DNA of 64,000 nt from Macrotrachela quadricornifera (GCA_022393335.1 JAJEKB010021384.1:1686273-1750272); one strand, 5' to 3'. Numbered from the stretch's first letter, positions 47,131 through 59,573 are shown. Notes: generated from the letters alone by a model not told the origin. Translations and numbers: made by a program.

Positions 47131-47610
47131 GGTTATCATCGAAATACGGCAAACAGCTATCGATCGAATCCAGTTAGCCGTGTGGCAACGGTTATTAAAC
47201 CGATTCGACAGGATTCGATGTGTCCATTTGGACCTGGGTTACAACCGACAAAAAATATTAATGAAAAAAATCTTATCAAAAATGTATGATTACGATATTA
47301 GTTAATGTATGATCAAATAGCATTGAAATATAGAATTTTCTATAAGGAATAATATCTCGTTAATCTGTTTATTATGTATATCTTATTACATTGTAATGTG
47401 AAGCACGATGTGTAATTTTTGACGGTCCTGTATTATAATCCGAAGTAATTGTTTACCCACTCGAACCCATGGAAATTCGTCCACGTCCACCTGAGGATCG
47501 TATGTTTTCATCCACTAGCCAACTCACCCCGTGGATCAAAATTCATGACCCACACATCTCTATATGAAAACTAAATTATCTTTAACATTTAAAAACTGTT
47601 TCGAAATTTA

Positions 47611-49653
47611 TTATGTTATATGAACAATAAAAGCAAGTATATTTTTGTAAATTATGACGAAAATTATAATAACATTTATATTTCTAGAATAATATGAACT
47701 GTTATTTCCAAATAATAAAAATGATTCTTCTTGTTCAATTTGATCAAATATTGAGCAATGTCCATTCCAAGATACAGTCGAAAAATTTTGATAAGGTGAT
47801 ATATAAAAATATTTTCGTATAAATGGATCATAATATGACCATTGTTCTAATGGTTGTCCTCTTCTAGCTATACTAATCCAATGTGATATAATTTGATTTG
47901 AAAATATTCGTGTTTGATTATCCCATGTACAATTAAGAAAATCTATTGAATTATAAGAACTTACAGTTCCAAATACATATGGAATTTCTGCAGTATGAAA
48001 ACATATTCCATTACCTTCTTCTATTGATAATTGAGGACATATACCTGGATTACAATTAAAATGATACCAAAATAATTTTTTTTGTTGACCATATTTTAAA
48101 TATAAATTATTATATATACGATGAACATTACAATTAAAATATTTATCCATTAATAATAAACGTAATATATTACAACATCGATTTGGAGCATTTATATTTG
48201 ATGAACAATTATTTAATTGAAAATAATCAGCAATAATTGATGTCCATTTTAATCCCATTATTGGTATTAATATTGATATAGCATCTGTTGAATTCATATG
48301 AGGATATTCAAAACATAATAAAAGTTCATAATCATTATTACCCATAACTATACTTAGATTTTGATTATATTTTCCATTTTGAATTGCTAATGGTGGATAA
48401 AATGGAAAAAAATAATTATCAATTATTGGTTTTGTTTGAATAATATCATAAGCTATATGTAAATCTTCAATAGAAGAATTACGTAAACATGTAAGTACCA
48501 TTTGTCTATTTTTATTTGTACAATTCATTTTTTCAACAATTTTATTTGATACATTAAGAGCATTACTTATATTTGTATAATATAAAGAATTTCCAGAGAC
48601 ACCGGATTGTGATATAACATGTTGATATAGATTTGATGATCCTTTTAATGCTCCTATATCAATAGCAGCATTTGCTCCTGAACTTTCACCAAATAATAAA
48701 ATATTATTAGGATTTCCACCATAATCAACTATATTTTTATTTATCCAACGTAATGCAGATAACATATCTAAATAAAAATAATTACCAGCTGTTGCCCATT
48801 CTTCTTTATTTTCTTCAATTAATTCTGTTAAATACATATCACCTAATACACCTAATCTATAATTAAATGTTACAATAATAACTGATTCTTGTTCAGGTGA
48901 ATTAGCAAGAATATTTGTACCATTATATAATAATGGAATACTTTGTGATGAACAACCAATTTGTAAACTTCCACCATGAATCCAGACAAGTACTGGAAAT
49001 AATGATTGATTAGATTTAATTCTTGGTGTAAAGATATTTAGATAAAGACATTGTTCATCTTGTATAGGAATATATAATTCTGAATTTTGTTGAGGACAAC
49101 ATGGACCAAATGAAATAGCTTCGAATGAACCATTTGGAAATTTATCAGATGCAAGATCAATTGGTGGTTTCCATCGATTTATCTTGGCATACTGAATTCT
49201 ATTTAAAATAGAGTATTATATATTAAAAGTAAGATTAAATATGTGACTAATAGGTTTCAATACAAAATGACTCTAACAAACCAGGAGAAAAGATCATAAA
49301 AAAGATTGTTTTTCTAAAATGTAGCTTTTTTCTTCAATTTGAAAAAATTTCATTTTGTAGATTGACGTATTTTAGTTAAGAAACGTCTAACGAAGATATA
49401 TATATGATGAAAATCAGAAAGTTGAATGTATATAAACAATATCATAGAAATTTCGTAATCTTTGAGAATTTTTCTCTAAATGTTTCTAGATTGATTTAAA
49501 TTGAACTGACCCCAAATATTCAATTGAGTGTTGAGTTTCTCGACCGTATACGATTCCTTTCTGAGTTTGAAGACCAATAATTGCAATAACAGGAGTTATA
49601 ATAAACAAAAATGACAACAAATACAGAAGCCACAATATAATTAATTGAGTCAT
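47611..49653 (-). CDS. Carboxylesterase/cholinesterase-like protein, two exons, signal peptide and C-terminal membrane anchor
   Basis: Exon 1 49653-49511 and exon 2 49198-47611 join in frame across a 312-bp GTCAG...ATAG intron to 576 residues, the normal length for the type-B carboxylesterase family. Exon 1 starts MTQLIILWLLYLLSFLFII, a signal peptide, then GLQTQKGIVYGRE, the family's N-terminal strand. The junction rebuilds EYLGIQYAK. Later motifs: oxyanion-hole WIHGGSL, nucleophile elbow LLFGESSGANA (catalytic Ser), MGNNDYELLL (catalytic Glu at the expected place), and CFHTAEIPYVFG (catalytic His). About ten N-glycosylation sites occur. The last 20 residues (VIIIFVIIYKNILAFIVHI) form a hydrophobic tail, so it is probably a membrane-anchored extracellular or ER-lumen esterase. 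Substrate not predictable. The full triad argues for an active enzyme. Confidence 0.9.
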
Positions 49654-50949
49654 CTAAAATATAAATTTGTATGTTTAATTTCAAGTGAATAATTTCTATT
49701 ACTGCATCAGTAGGAAATCGGTCTATTAATATAATGAGAAATTCTATTTTGCGATATATGTGTACATATAGACGTCGCCAGTTAACCTGGTGTCCCATTT
49801 TAATACAGTCTTATTGGAAGGATTAAATATATTACTGTCCGAGCTGTATGAGAGAGAAGATCCCAGATAACTCTAAATGGGCCTGAATAACACCATGTTT
49901 TATCCTTACAATAGGACACTAGGCTGACTAGTCACGTTTGTATAAGTTCAATAAAATAATAAGACAACATCGGAAAAAGCCAATGATGCCAGTTACTATA
50001 TTAAAAACATCTAAAATGACATATTTATAAGCATATTGAATGAGTGCATAAACGCATAAGACGACAAGAATTAGATCTGATCAATTTTTGTAATATTGAA
50101 ACGCACGTGAAATATAATATGCATCGAACCATCAAGGTGGGACAGTGGTATCACAAATAAAATTATGCGTTGCAATATAGTCATTCATTTTATGAATATT
50201 TCTAGATAAATTAGTCAAAGAAAAGAGCAGAAGTGGTTGCGAGCATACCTAATGAATATCGAAAAGTACGAAGAAGTGTGCTTTTTACCCCTTGAGAAAA
50301 CAAATATACATGTGGACATTTTTATTATGGTGTCCCCTACTCTTTCTAATTTGTACTTCGCGAGCAAATGTTCTCACAATCAACAGATCGTTTCCCGAAG
50401 AAATAGGTAGTTTATATTGTACCATTTTTCTACAATTGAATTCCACTCAATATCCAACCTAGAGAATTTCGACAAATTTTCAATTAGCATTGAATGAAAG
50501 GAGTCAATAGAATTCCTTCAAATCATCGATAACATGCCTTGAAAATCTATTATTTTATGATTATATATTCGATCTATATTAATCGTAGATACTTCTTACC
50601 ATACATATTTAACGGCAAGAAAAGATTAAAATGATAAAAAAGAGAAGTACACTAAAAACACTAGTAATAAACATGAAATGATATTTGTTAAAATATTAAT
50701 GTATACCCAAATGCGATTGTATTTTAAAGTTATATTCCCAACACTAACAAAATTTTTCTATTATAAAATAATCTAAAACTCTTATTATTAACAGTAAGAT
50801 GAAATTATGTTTTGAGTTCTACATGTATTACAAATATACATAAAAAGATATATATTATGGTATGATAATGTTTATTAGTAGATTCTTCTTTTATTGCTAA
50901 TATAAATAATATGTATTCTTGTTGCTTCAAAAATAAAATATGCGATATA
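49654..50949. other. Intergenic DNA upstream of the esterase gene
   Basis: No gene or repeat recognised; a promoter for the esterase may lie at its left edge but no motif can be assigned. Confidence 0.45.
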
Positions 50950-51176
50950 CTTAGGGCATTTTAAAAGTAGTGAGGTCATTACCTTATTTTCTTAGTAGAA
51001 TGCATAAATAAATTTTCTTTTCTGATGTGGTGATAGAGAAAAGGATGACCACTGCTCAACTAGTATAGAAAAATAGAGCATCTTTTTCTCTATCACCACA
51101 TGAAAAAAGAAGATTTGTTTAGGCACTTTACTAAGAAAATAAGATACTGACATCATTACTTTTGATATGCCATAAG
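50950..51176. mobile_element. Compact 227-bp MITE, TA-flanked, CTTAGGGCAT ends
   Basis: Ends CTTAGGGCATTTTAAAAGTAG and, inverted, CTTATGGCATATCAAAAGTAATG are flanked by TA at 50948-50949 and 51177-51178. Arms of about 95 bp make nearly the whole element a hairpin (TGTGGTGATAGAGAAAA in both arms). Same family as 38410-39095, 56229-57196 and the orphan end at 16020-16172. Confidence 0.85.
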
Positions 51177-52630
51177 TATTTAATAAACATCTTGCACACA
51201 GGTACATTTTGTTTAAATGACTTACTATAATAGTTTTTTTTAAAGCACTGGAAGACTGCCGAATATACAGTGATCTTCAACGTGATATTCTAAAAAAGAT
51301 GATGTAATTCATATATGAAAAACAATCAATATTGTTAGAGAGCATTCTAACAATCTTCATAAATACACACGGATTTTCTTCTCTTTCTGTATTAGCTGGT
51401 GAGTGTGTGCGTATGTTCTTTCTCCCTAATCTCTTCTCCCTATTACATATTGATCATCTAAATCAATCTTTTTTTTCCGTTCTTCACCTGTAAAAACGAT
51501 TAAAACTGTCATATTCTTTCTTATCGATTTTTTTTCCTTCTTCTTGTGCAATTAGGAGCGGAGACACACGGCGTCAATTTATATCTTAAATATTAACCTA
51601 ATTTTAAGAGGGACATGTATCTGTTATTCTTCTTTGTTGTCTCTGTCTTTTTTTCTCATTTTCTTTGTATATTTTTCTTCTTTTTGGTGTATGATCATAT
51701 ACTCGAACATACCATAAGAAGGAGTCTTTTATTGAATAAAACTAGTCCAGATTATGAATAAATTTTCTCCATATAGTCAAATTTATAAAAGAGAAACACC
51801 TCTGTAATAAATATTCATAATCATGTTAATACTTCGTTTCTTTCATTATTTTTTTTTCTCATTCATCTTATATATGCTTGTGAGGTTTTTCAATATTATT
51901 AATCGATAATTATTTGTCATTATAATATGTCGTAAATATATGAAATTACATGCAGATACGGATGAAACGAGCAAGTTAAAGAATAAATTTTTTTTGTATT
52001 TTGATTTATTTATTTTGTAATTACGAATGTGTGTTATTTTTGCCACACTATTCATGATGAAAGCAAAAAAGAAAAGGAAAAAATATTGAAAATTAATGTA
52101 CTTTAGAATTCTACGCAGGCATGCGTCAAATTCAAGCAATTTGAATTTGAGTTTGTATTTTATGCAATTCTAATTAATACTTTTCTTTCTTTTATTCTTA
52201 GAAGAAAGATTACACGTAAGATTTTATCTGCTCTGCCTTCGCTATTTTTAAAATCCTTTATTGCATAGCGTAATGCTTCTAGTTAAAACAATCAAGACAA
52301 AAAAAATTGTTATAATCAAAGCAGAAAGTGATGAAAAAAAGAGTATCTACCTATGTATGATGAAGTCATAACAGTACCTAATAGAGTCAACGATAATGTT
52401 ATGAAAAGAATGTGAAAGAAAAAAACTTGAAATTTTGTTTCTTTATTTCGTTCCTACTCTAATACATGTAACAGAGACAAAAGAAACTTGAGTAACTATT
52501 TTTTTCGACGTGAAAGAAGATCTCCTATGTGATGATACAAACAACAAAGCGAAAAGTAAATAGGTGCATATACGGAAGATATCAATTAGTGCGTTTATGG
52601 AGCGTGAACACACATGATAACTAATATGTT
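51177..52630. other. Intergenic DNA, nothing recognised
   Basis: AT-rich with pyrimidine-rich patches (about 51400-51700); no supported gene. Confidence 0.45.
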
Positions 52631-52861
52631 GAAGCTATTTTTCTCGAAAAACTGGATCACCGTGAAAGAGTTAAACAAATAGAAAAAGAACAAAGTGAAG
52701 TTGAAATGAAAATTGAAAATCAATGCGTGGAGAACCAGCTCCAAAGGAACGCACGGAAGACGAAAACAGAGAATCTCGAATTTAAAATATTATTGCTGAT
52801 CGTGGTAATAATTCAACTATCGATTTTTCATTGGAGAATTGCCCATAATCTTTCACTTTAA
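52631..52861 (+). CDS. Possible 3' exon of a coiled-coil, tail-anchored protein
   Basis: A 77-codon open frame with no early ATG. It reads as a charged heptad-like helix (HRERVKQIEKEQSEVEMKIE) followed by a single hydrophobic segment (ILLLIVVIIQLSIF) and a short tail, the layout of tail-anchored membrane proteins. A TAA closes the frame directly upstream. It would need an upstream exon spliced near 52635; none was found. It may be a remnant or a chance frame. Confidence 0.3.
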   Translation, partial: EAIFLEKLDHRERVKQIEKEQSEVEMKIENQCVENQLQRNARKTKTENLEFKILLLIVVIIQLSIFHWRIAHNLSL

Positions 52862-53552
52862 ACATTTGTAATTTTTATTAAAAGAATTTTGTAAAAAAAT
52901 AAATTAGATTTTATATCGTAATTATCTCAATTTGTTGTCCTTTGTCTACGGGGACTAGTTCATACATCTCCTCGTGGCATGTCATGAAAACCATCAGATT
53001 TAATAGGCTAATAAATGAATAAATTTTGTCGGCAAATTTTACCAAATTCACTTGCTTTTTTTTGTTGAAATTAAATATCATAATTCATTGTGTTTTTAAA
53101 CTAACTATTATATGAAGAAAATAGCCAGGAGAGACATCTGGATATGTGATTTTGGTTTGGTTCATTTGGATGCACATGGCTTGTTTGATTATTTTCTGTC
53201 TTTTACCTATTATAATATATATACCTTGACAATAACGCATGATTTATGGAGGCAAGCATGTTTGGATAGGGTAATGTAGATACTCGCATTGTTTTAGTAT
53301 TCGTCTAAAGGTGTGTGTTTTTATCTGCATACTTTTTTTTGCGTCGCACTCTCTTTCTTTTTATTTTGCATTAGTTCTTGAAATTAAGGTAAAGCCTTTT
53401 TAATAATATTTTCTCCTAAGTTTTACCATATCCTTCGAACAGTCAGTGGTAATCAATGTAGAGTAGAGCTCATTCTAGATGATGATGATACTGAAAACTC
53501 TGCATTTATCTTTTTAGAACAGCAAAATACAATCTTGAAATCTTGATTCATT
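52862..53552. other. Intergenic DNA upstream of the 53553 gene
   Basis: Nothing recognised. Confidence 0.45.
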
Positions 53553-53867
53553 ATGTCACAACTAAATATCGAAATTGGCAAGGATATAATCGAAGGAAAG
53601 GAAGTTCAACCAAATAGATGGGAATTTTGGTTGGGTTCAAAGAAGTTTAGTATTAATTCAACGAATGAAACACAAGATGCTGTTGAAGTCTTGACAAAAG
53701 GATCGACTATTTTGAAAGCAAAACAACTTCAACCGAACATATGGACAGCTACACATTTCTTTTATGGTTCTTCAGCTTGGGGTTCTGTTTCTATCTCATA
53801 TACGTTTGAGTTTAATACTTTATCGATGAAAACACTAGTAAAAAGTGATATAAATACAGACGCATAA
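53553..53867 (+). CDS. Small hypothetical protein, 104 aa
   Basis: Uninterrupted frame with balanced amino-acid composition. Two loosely similar stretches (EVQPNRWEFWLGSKKFSI and KQLQPNIWTATHFFYGSSAW) suggest a small beta-rich domain with an internal repeat. No signal peptide or membrane segment. Family not recognised. Composition and clear ATG/stop make real coding more likely than not. Confidence 0.5.
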   Translation: MSQLNIEIGKDIIEGKEVQPNRWEFWLGSKKFSINSTNETQDAVEVLTKGSTILKAKQLQPNIWTATHFFYGSSAWGSVSISYTFEFNTLSMKTLVKSDINTDA

Positions 53868-54481
53868 TACCACAATACTAAAAAAATATGTCAAAAAAGA
53901 TTCGATTTATAATAACATACTTTGATCGTTATCTCTTCTTCTGATCATTAAGAATTACTAGAATAGAATAGCTCGTATTTCATACTCTCCATTGATTCAT
54001 AATTCAAACATGTCATCATCATTTATATATATATAAATGATTCATGAAATCAGTCAAGTAAAGAAATGAATTGATTAGCATTAAAAAAATCTATACATAT
54101 CTGGAATATTTTCATTGTCGTATATCGATGTTCTTTATAATAAGATTATTGATATTTCAAAATTATCCATGGCTGAGTATTAACGAATGGTTCATCTTTT
54201 CATCATATGCTAATTTCTGATTGCATAAATATTCAACTCGCTTTTTTAGTCCTTGAATAATATGAATATAAACTAGTAGTTCGATTGAAAAGAAATTATG
54301 TATAATTTCAATCTCATCGTAAATATTCTCGGACAATATATATCTTATTTGCACTAAATAGAAAGAATGACTATTCCGCGAATAAGTTTCTATTTGTATA
54401 ATGACGTTAATTTGAGTTATAAATGCATAGACCTATAAAAGCATGAATTATGGAATGATCGACACTATTTACAAGCAATAC
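53868..54481. other. Intergenic DNA between two small genes
   Basis: AT-rich, with a short ATATATATAT run near 54025; nothing else recognised. Confidence 0.45.
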
Positions 54482-54904
54482 ATGATGAAGAATAACATTT
54501 ACTTGATTTCTTTCTTAGTTGTTATTAATGTGATCTTATCGTATGCTAAAGACTCTCTTCAATTCAATTTTTCAACAGCACGCCCTATCGACGGATTGCA
54601 TTGCATTCCATTTAATGATGCTACGCGCGGTTGGGCGGACAATTATATCTGTACGAATCAAGATATAGGTTTAGTCTATTACGTTGATTATAGAGACTGT
54701 AATTTAAATATGAAGTGCATTAGTCTAGCAGAACCTGCGAATGGAGAGTGGTCCGACAATCGATTTTGCTTACCAGTTGATTCAAAGATTGAACTAGTTT
54801 GGTCATTCTGTGGACAAATTAATGGCATGTACTGCATATCAGTGAATGAACCTGGTGATCCTGCATCTAGCAATAATTACCTTTGTTGGAAGGAACATGC
54901 CTAA
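54482..54904 (+). CDS. Secreted protein with three Cys-x(n)-W/S-DN-x2-C repeats
   Basis: Starting at the ATG at 54482 (a longer start at 54443 is possible), the product is 140 residues and begins MMKNNIYLISFLVVINVILS, a signal peptide. The mature part is three repeats of about 37 residues: LHCIPFNDATRGWADNYIC, MKCISLAEPANGEWSDNRFC and MYCISVNEPGDPASSNNYLC. Each has two Cys 18-19 residues apart, an acidic/Pro turn and a conserved DN or NN before the second Cys. The second and third are linked by DS-rich spacers. This looks like a small extracellular lectin-like or repeat-beta protein, but I do not recognise the family. An AATAAA near 54981 may be its polyadenylation signal. No interruption. 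Confidence 0.65.
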   Translation: MMKNNIYLISFLVVINVILSYAKDSLQFNFSTARPIDGLHCIPFNDATRGWADNYICTNQDIGLVYYVDYRDCNLNMKCISLAEPANGEWSDNRFCLPVDSKIELVWSFCGQINGMYCISVNEPGDPASSNNYLCWKEHA

Positions 54905-56228
54905 TGTGTTATCAAGCACTGATAAGAAACATTTCTTCTAGAAACATACACCTTTATTGTATTGTGTGAAAATAACTTTTTAAATAAAATCTTTGGTTTT
55001 AATTTTGATCAAATTCAAATACAAAGCATGTACTCGACATTTCAGTAATGATTAAATGTTTATCATTATAGGCCGTGATAATCTGAGTTTGTTAGCGAAT
55101 ATTTCCGCAATTGTTATAATTCTGTTTTATAAATTTAACCGATAATTAGTCACATGTTTTTCGTTCATATAACATTTAAACTTATGAAGTTTTCATTTCT
55201 TTAACCAACTAATACTAATGAAAAGAGAAAATCATGAGAGTAGTGAAATAGTGCTGTAAGATCAATCGTCGAATAATCAGTAGGAAGATGTAAGCAATCA
55301 AAAAAATGATTTGACTGATGAGGGCTAGAATGATTGAGGGTGAGTAAAGCAAATCAAGATCCAGATTTCGTCCTTACTAATGGGGCTCATCAATTGGTTT
55401 TAACTCTGATGTATTCATTCAATGATTTTGTTTTATTTATTTTTCGAGTATATTAAAATTGAATATGTTTGATTTTTATTTAGGCTCTAGAAAGACCGTT
55501 ATTTTTAGAGATTGACAATTATTTATTTGCTGTTCTTTATTCTGAACAGTAAATCGAATTTATAAAAGGTTGTTTAGTGACATGAAAACAAAGGAAAACG
55601 TTACAATTTTTTTATTTTCAATAGAGAAGTTTTTAATGCGTTTTAGTTTGATGTTATTCGTTATCTCTCTTTTAGAATTGTTTTGGCAAATAAGGAATTC
55701 GACGGACTAATTCTTTTTTTGTAAGACTAGGATTGCTCTGAATGGCCACAATGAGCTTTGTTTCCATCAATGGTATGGTTTTATTTGACTTGCTATTCTC
55801 GATGCACGTACATGTTCACTTGATGTCAGCAAAGCTAATACTTGTTAATGTAGTAAAAGATATTCATCACTATCATGATTCACCCAAATAATAGATGTTG
55901 ATGCTATTTTGTCTGTGATGAAAATTTTTTGAAAACATCGACCAAAGTATCTTTTTGAATAGCTATGATACAGAGAGAAACATGAGTACTAATACTTACG
56001 AAAATAGTCGATAGACTACCCATTTTAGAGTAACAGCAATCTAATTGCTTGTTATTTAATCATTGAATTCTTTTAACGTTGACGAATAATGTAAAGATTA
56101 AAGAAGAGCACATCGAATAATATTGTCAAATATATGACGTGAATGATCGAATTCAAATGGTACAACATAAGGTTCAGCTACTTGTTCACGATGAACGGAT
56201 GCAGTCAGTTGTTCTTCTTGATTTCTTA
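54905..56228. other. Intergenic DNA, nothing recognised
   Basis: No gene or repeat recognised before the MITE. Confidence 0.45.
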
Positions 56229-57196
56229 CTTAAGGCACTCCAAAAGTAGTGGCACTGGCACTTTTTTTGCTTACAGAAATCTCAAAAAAAAAATTTCTCT
56301 CTTTTATAAAAAGATAGAGTGTCTTCTGTTCTATTTTTCTATACTATTTGATCAGTATTCATCTAATATCATAGTAATAGGATTTTGATAAAAACTATTT
56401 TTGTTGATATCTAGTTAGTTAGTTTAGATCGCCATAAAAGTAACATTTTTGAATTTCATTTTATTATTTTGTCGTCGTTTAACAAGTTGTTATAAAAAAC
56501 CAAAATATACCACAAGATGCAGCGTGAAAAAGCTCTACAATTTATAAAAGATTACTTATTTTATGGTTGCATTTTTTGTCTTTAAAATGGGGGAAACACT
56601 TAAGCGGCTCAATTTCGACTTTGCGAAAACAGGACTTTTTTTTTTACTGAGAGCTATATTTGTTTTTGCTCATGTCATCTTTGTAAATTGTTGGGCTTTT
56701 CATGTTGCATCTTGTAGTGTGTTTTGTTTTCCTAATAAACATATAAAATAATAAGAAGATGATATGGAGAAAACCGAATACAGTTTTTACTAAAAAAATA
56801 TCCTGCATTTTCAAAGTTGAAATTTGATCGTCCAGAATTTTGTTTATTTTGAAAACAATGGAGTACAACTATAAAATAAGTAGCTCTTTATAAATTCTAG
56901 AGCTTTTAACGCTGCATATTGTGGTATATTTTATTTTTTAAATATAATTTGTTAAACGATGATAAAATGGAATACGAAATACTTCACACGTTATGATGTA
57001 AACTAGCCAACTAGATATCAACAAAAATAGTTTTTATCAAAATTCTATTACTATGATATTGGATGAATACTGATCAAATAGTATAGAAAAATAGAACAGA
57101 AGACACTCTATCTTTTTATAAAAGAGAGAAATTTTTTTTTTGAGATTTCTGTAAGCAAAAAAAGTACCACTGGCACTACTTTTGGGGTGCCCTAAG
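56229..57196. mobile_element. 968-bp TA-flanked MITE with about 200-bp inverted arms
   Basis: Ends CTTAAGGCACTCCAAAAGTAG and, inverted, CTTAGGGCACCCCAAAAGTAG are flanked by TA at 56227-56228 and 57197-57198. Arms (56229-56430 and about 56990-57196) are inverted copies of very high identity. The interior (about 56430-56990) is unrelated, with only chance frames on both strands. Longest and best-preserved member of its family in the window; probably a deletion derivative of an autonomous Tc1/mariner-like element. Confidence 0.85.
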
Positions 57197-57198
57197 TA

Positions 57199-57953
57199 TT
57201 TTTAAATAAATACTGCATCTTGTGAATCATTCTTGGATGAAAAAATTGTGCTTAATAACTTTATAGTTGAAAATCTGATTTTTTTTCTACGAAAAAAAAG
57301 TCGATTCCCAAAGGGTTAATCTAGGTCATCAGTCAGGTATACTATATCCATCCGTTGAGATCTTTGAATGCATATTGAAAGAGTATTCTTTTCAGTTAAA
57401 TTTATTTCTGAAATGTTTATTTTAGTAGTCCTAAAAGTAGAAGATACTTCTGAAAAGTTAGATTTGTACTAAACATTTTAATTTCAATGAGAAGAATAAT
57501 CAAGTGCATGATTATTAATGAACTTTGTTTAAGTAACATGGTAAAAAAGATTGGAAGTGATTTTCTTTTGATGTATTTCTCGACTTGTTTATGTAATAGT
57601 CTGCTTGTGTCATGTACACGGTTACACATGGAAGTATGACTCAATTGAAATGATTTAATTTCCGATAATTGAATAAATACTGTGTAAAATCTTTACCCAA
57701 AGGCATCTTCAACACACAGAAAAGAAAAGAAAGAAACCATTCATAGCAAAAAAGGGTGTGAATGTTTTACCTCTCAAGGAATCTATAAAACATATGCTAT
57801 TTAAGACTTATTTGAAATATTCCATTATTCAAATATTTACTTCAGAACAGACAGAATACATTAATTTTAAACACTCAATTAATCAGAGTTAAAATAATGC
57901 TTTGATTTATATTAAGCTAAAAGCAATAGATACAAATTGTAAATGTCTAATTG
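57199..57953. other. Intergenic DNA 3' of the PARP gene
   Basis: No gene recognised; it contains the 3' flank of the PARP gene on the minus strand. Confidence 0.45.
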
Positions 57954-59288
57954 TTACTCAGGTCTTTGATTGGCTCTGTTCCTGAGAAAATTGTAGCATT
58001 TGTCCAATACACGTTTGGCATCAGATGGTGCACGTTTCTTTACAGCTGATCTTTTGAATTTTATAACATATTCTGGATATGCTTGACCAGGTTCATATAA
58101 AATAAACTCACGATACCTTAATGTATCTCCACCATATTTTTTACATTCACCCATTACAGAATCGTAAGTATCAGTTGAGTTTCTTTTCAATGGTGGTCGA
58201 CGCACTCGATTTTTCTGATCTCCACAATAAATATTCTTATTATAATTCTTTGCTACATGTACATCACCTAATACTGCTCGATAAAGAATCATCGAAAATT
58301 CAAGTTCCTCTTGATCTTTACAATTGCATTCACGACCATAACCTTTTGCATTCTTACCGCAACTAGTACATGGGATATACTGATTAGATTTACTCGAGTT
58401 TTCTGCTAAATAAAATCCACCTCCAAACATTCCATTCAAACTAGATACTCGAGGATCATAACCACTATGTAACAAAACTTGTGTTATGTCTTCGCGATAG
58501 CCATGAAACAACCAATATTCATTCGCATTTCCATCTAACAATGGTGTTACTAATGGATAGGATTTTAGGTATTTTGAGTTTTCATAATTTACCAAATTGT
58601 TGTTATTTTTCTGTATAATACTTTCCTTAAAAAAAACACAAAATGAACAAGGAATAAAATAGAATAGAATAAAGAAAATCGTTGACAACGTCGCTAGAAT
58701 ATTTTGAAGGGCGTGGCAATCAATCATTAAAATCAATTTTTGGAAAACACCATTTATGAAATGCATGTTATCTCAAAGATAAAAAGAACCTCGCTTGTAT
58801 TGGTGGAGTATATTTTCTATATTTACCTTTTTCATACAATATTCATTCCAAAGTTTAGAATTATGAATTTGAATAATTTTTGTAACAATGAATTCTGTTG
58901 AATCTTGTCCATAGATAGTTCCATATCCGCCAGTATGTGTGACGATTGTGCTATTGAGTAAATCATTAATAACAGTAAATTCAGGTGATCCTTGATGAAT
59001 ATCAATCTCACAATATTGTTGTACAAATGTATTTATACACCAATAACTAGGTGTATCACGCGGAATCGCTAAAATCTTTTGTTTCATATTTTCTCCTGGT
59101 AACCATGGATTCTCTTGTGGATACTGTTGATATTGATTCGTTCCGGTTGTTTGATTATCTATTTTCTGTTGTATTATGGATGCGTATTGATGTTCCGGTG
59201 GATGTGAATAGTGTTGAAAATGAACCGGATTTCGTCTATAACAATTCAGGCCGTACTTGCATGGCATTCGGTTTCTTAATAATTCCAT
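57954..59288 (-). CDS. Poly(ADP-ribose) polymerase with N-terminal PBZ zinc finger
   Basis: Exons 59288-58827 and 58625-57954 join in phase 0 across a 201-bp GTAAAT...TTAAG intron to 377 residues. Residues 9-30 (PCKYGLNCYRRNPVHFQHY) are a textbook PAR-binding zinc finger (C-x5-C-x6-H-x5-H). After a Gln-rich linker, the PARP catalytic domain starts near residue 90 (FTVINDLLNSTIV; IIQIHNSKLWNEY) and carries YWLFHGYRED (catalytic His), GMFGGGFYLAENSSKSNQY (catalytic Tyr) and GQAYPEYVIKF (catalytic Glu), so the H-Y-E triad of a true polymerase is complete. GMFG..FYLAENSSKSNQY and QAYPEYVI are close to tankyrase, and a Cys cluster (CTSCGKN...CNC) sits where tankyrases bind zinc. It would both bind and make PAR, probably in the nucleus. 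Further upstream exon sequence exists (59289-59573) but holds a stop. Confidence 0.9.
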
Positions 59289-59573
59289 TTGAGAGGATAA
59301 GCTTTCTATGCCTGAAATTATAGAAGCAATTATGAAATACTGTTCCTTTTGTTGAGTAGCTGCATTTTGATTATTAGGAGACAGGTTTATTTGAATATGG
59401 TTGGATATCAGTGTCTTATCATTTTAAGTTTTGAGAAAAGGCTCTGTTTCATTATTAGTTCTATTAATCGGTAAAGGTTGCTTAGTTTTTAACGGAGTCA
59501 CAGCGTTATTATTTGACAAGGGTAGTTCTATTGTTGATGTTACTATCTCATGACTTGAATGTTTTTCTTTTAC
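59289..59573 (-). pseudogene. Upstream coding-like extension of the PARP gene, one in-frame TAA
   Basis: The PARP frame stays open upstream of its first ATG back to a TAA at 59424-59426. Beyond that TAA the same frame is open and protein-like to 59573, just after a CTCAG acceptor. The stretch is Asn/Ser/Thr/Gln-rich, like a linker. Either the ancestral protein had a longer N-terminus now cut by CAA to TAA, or this is untranslated leader. Confidence 0.45.
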
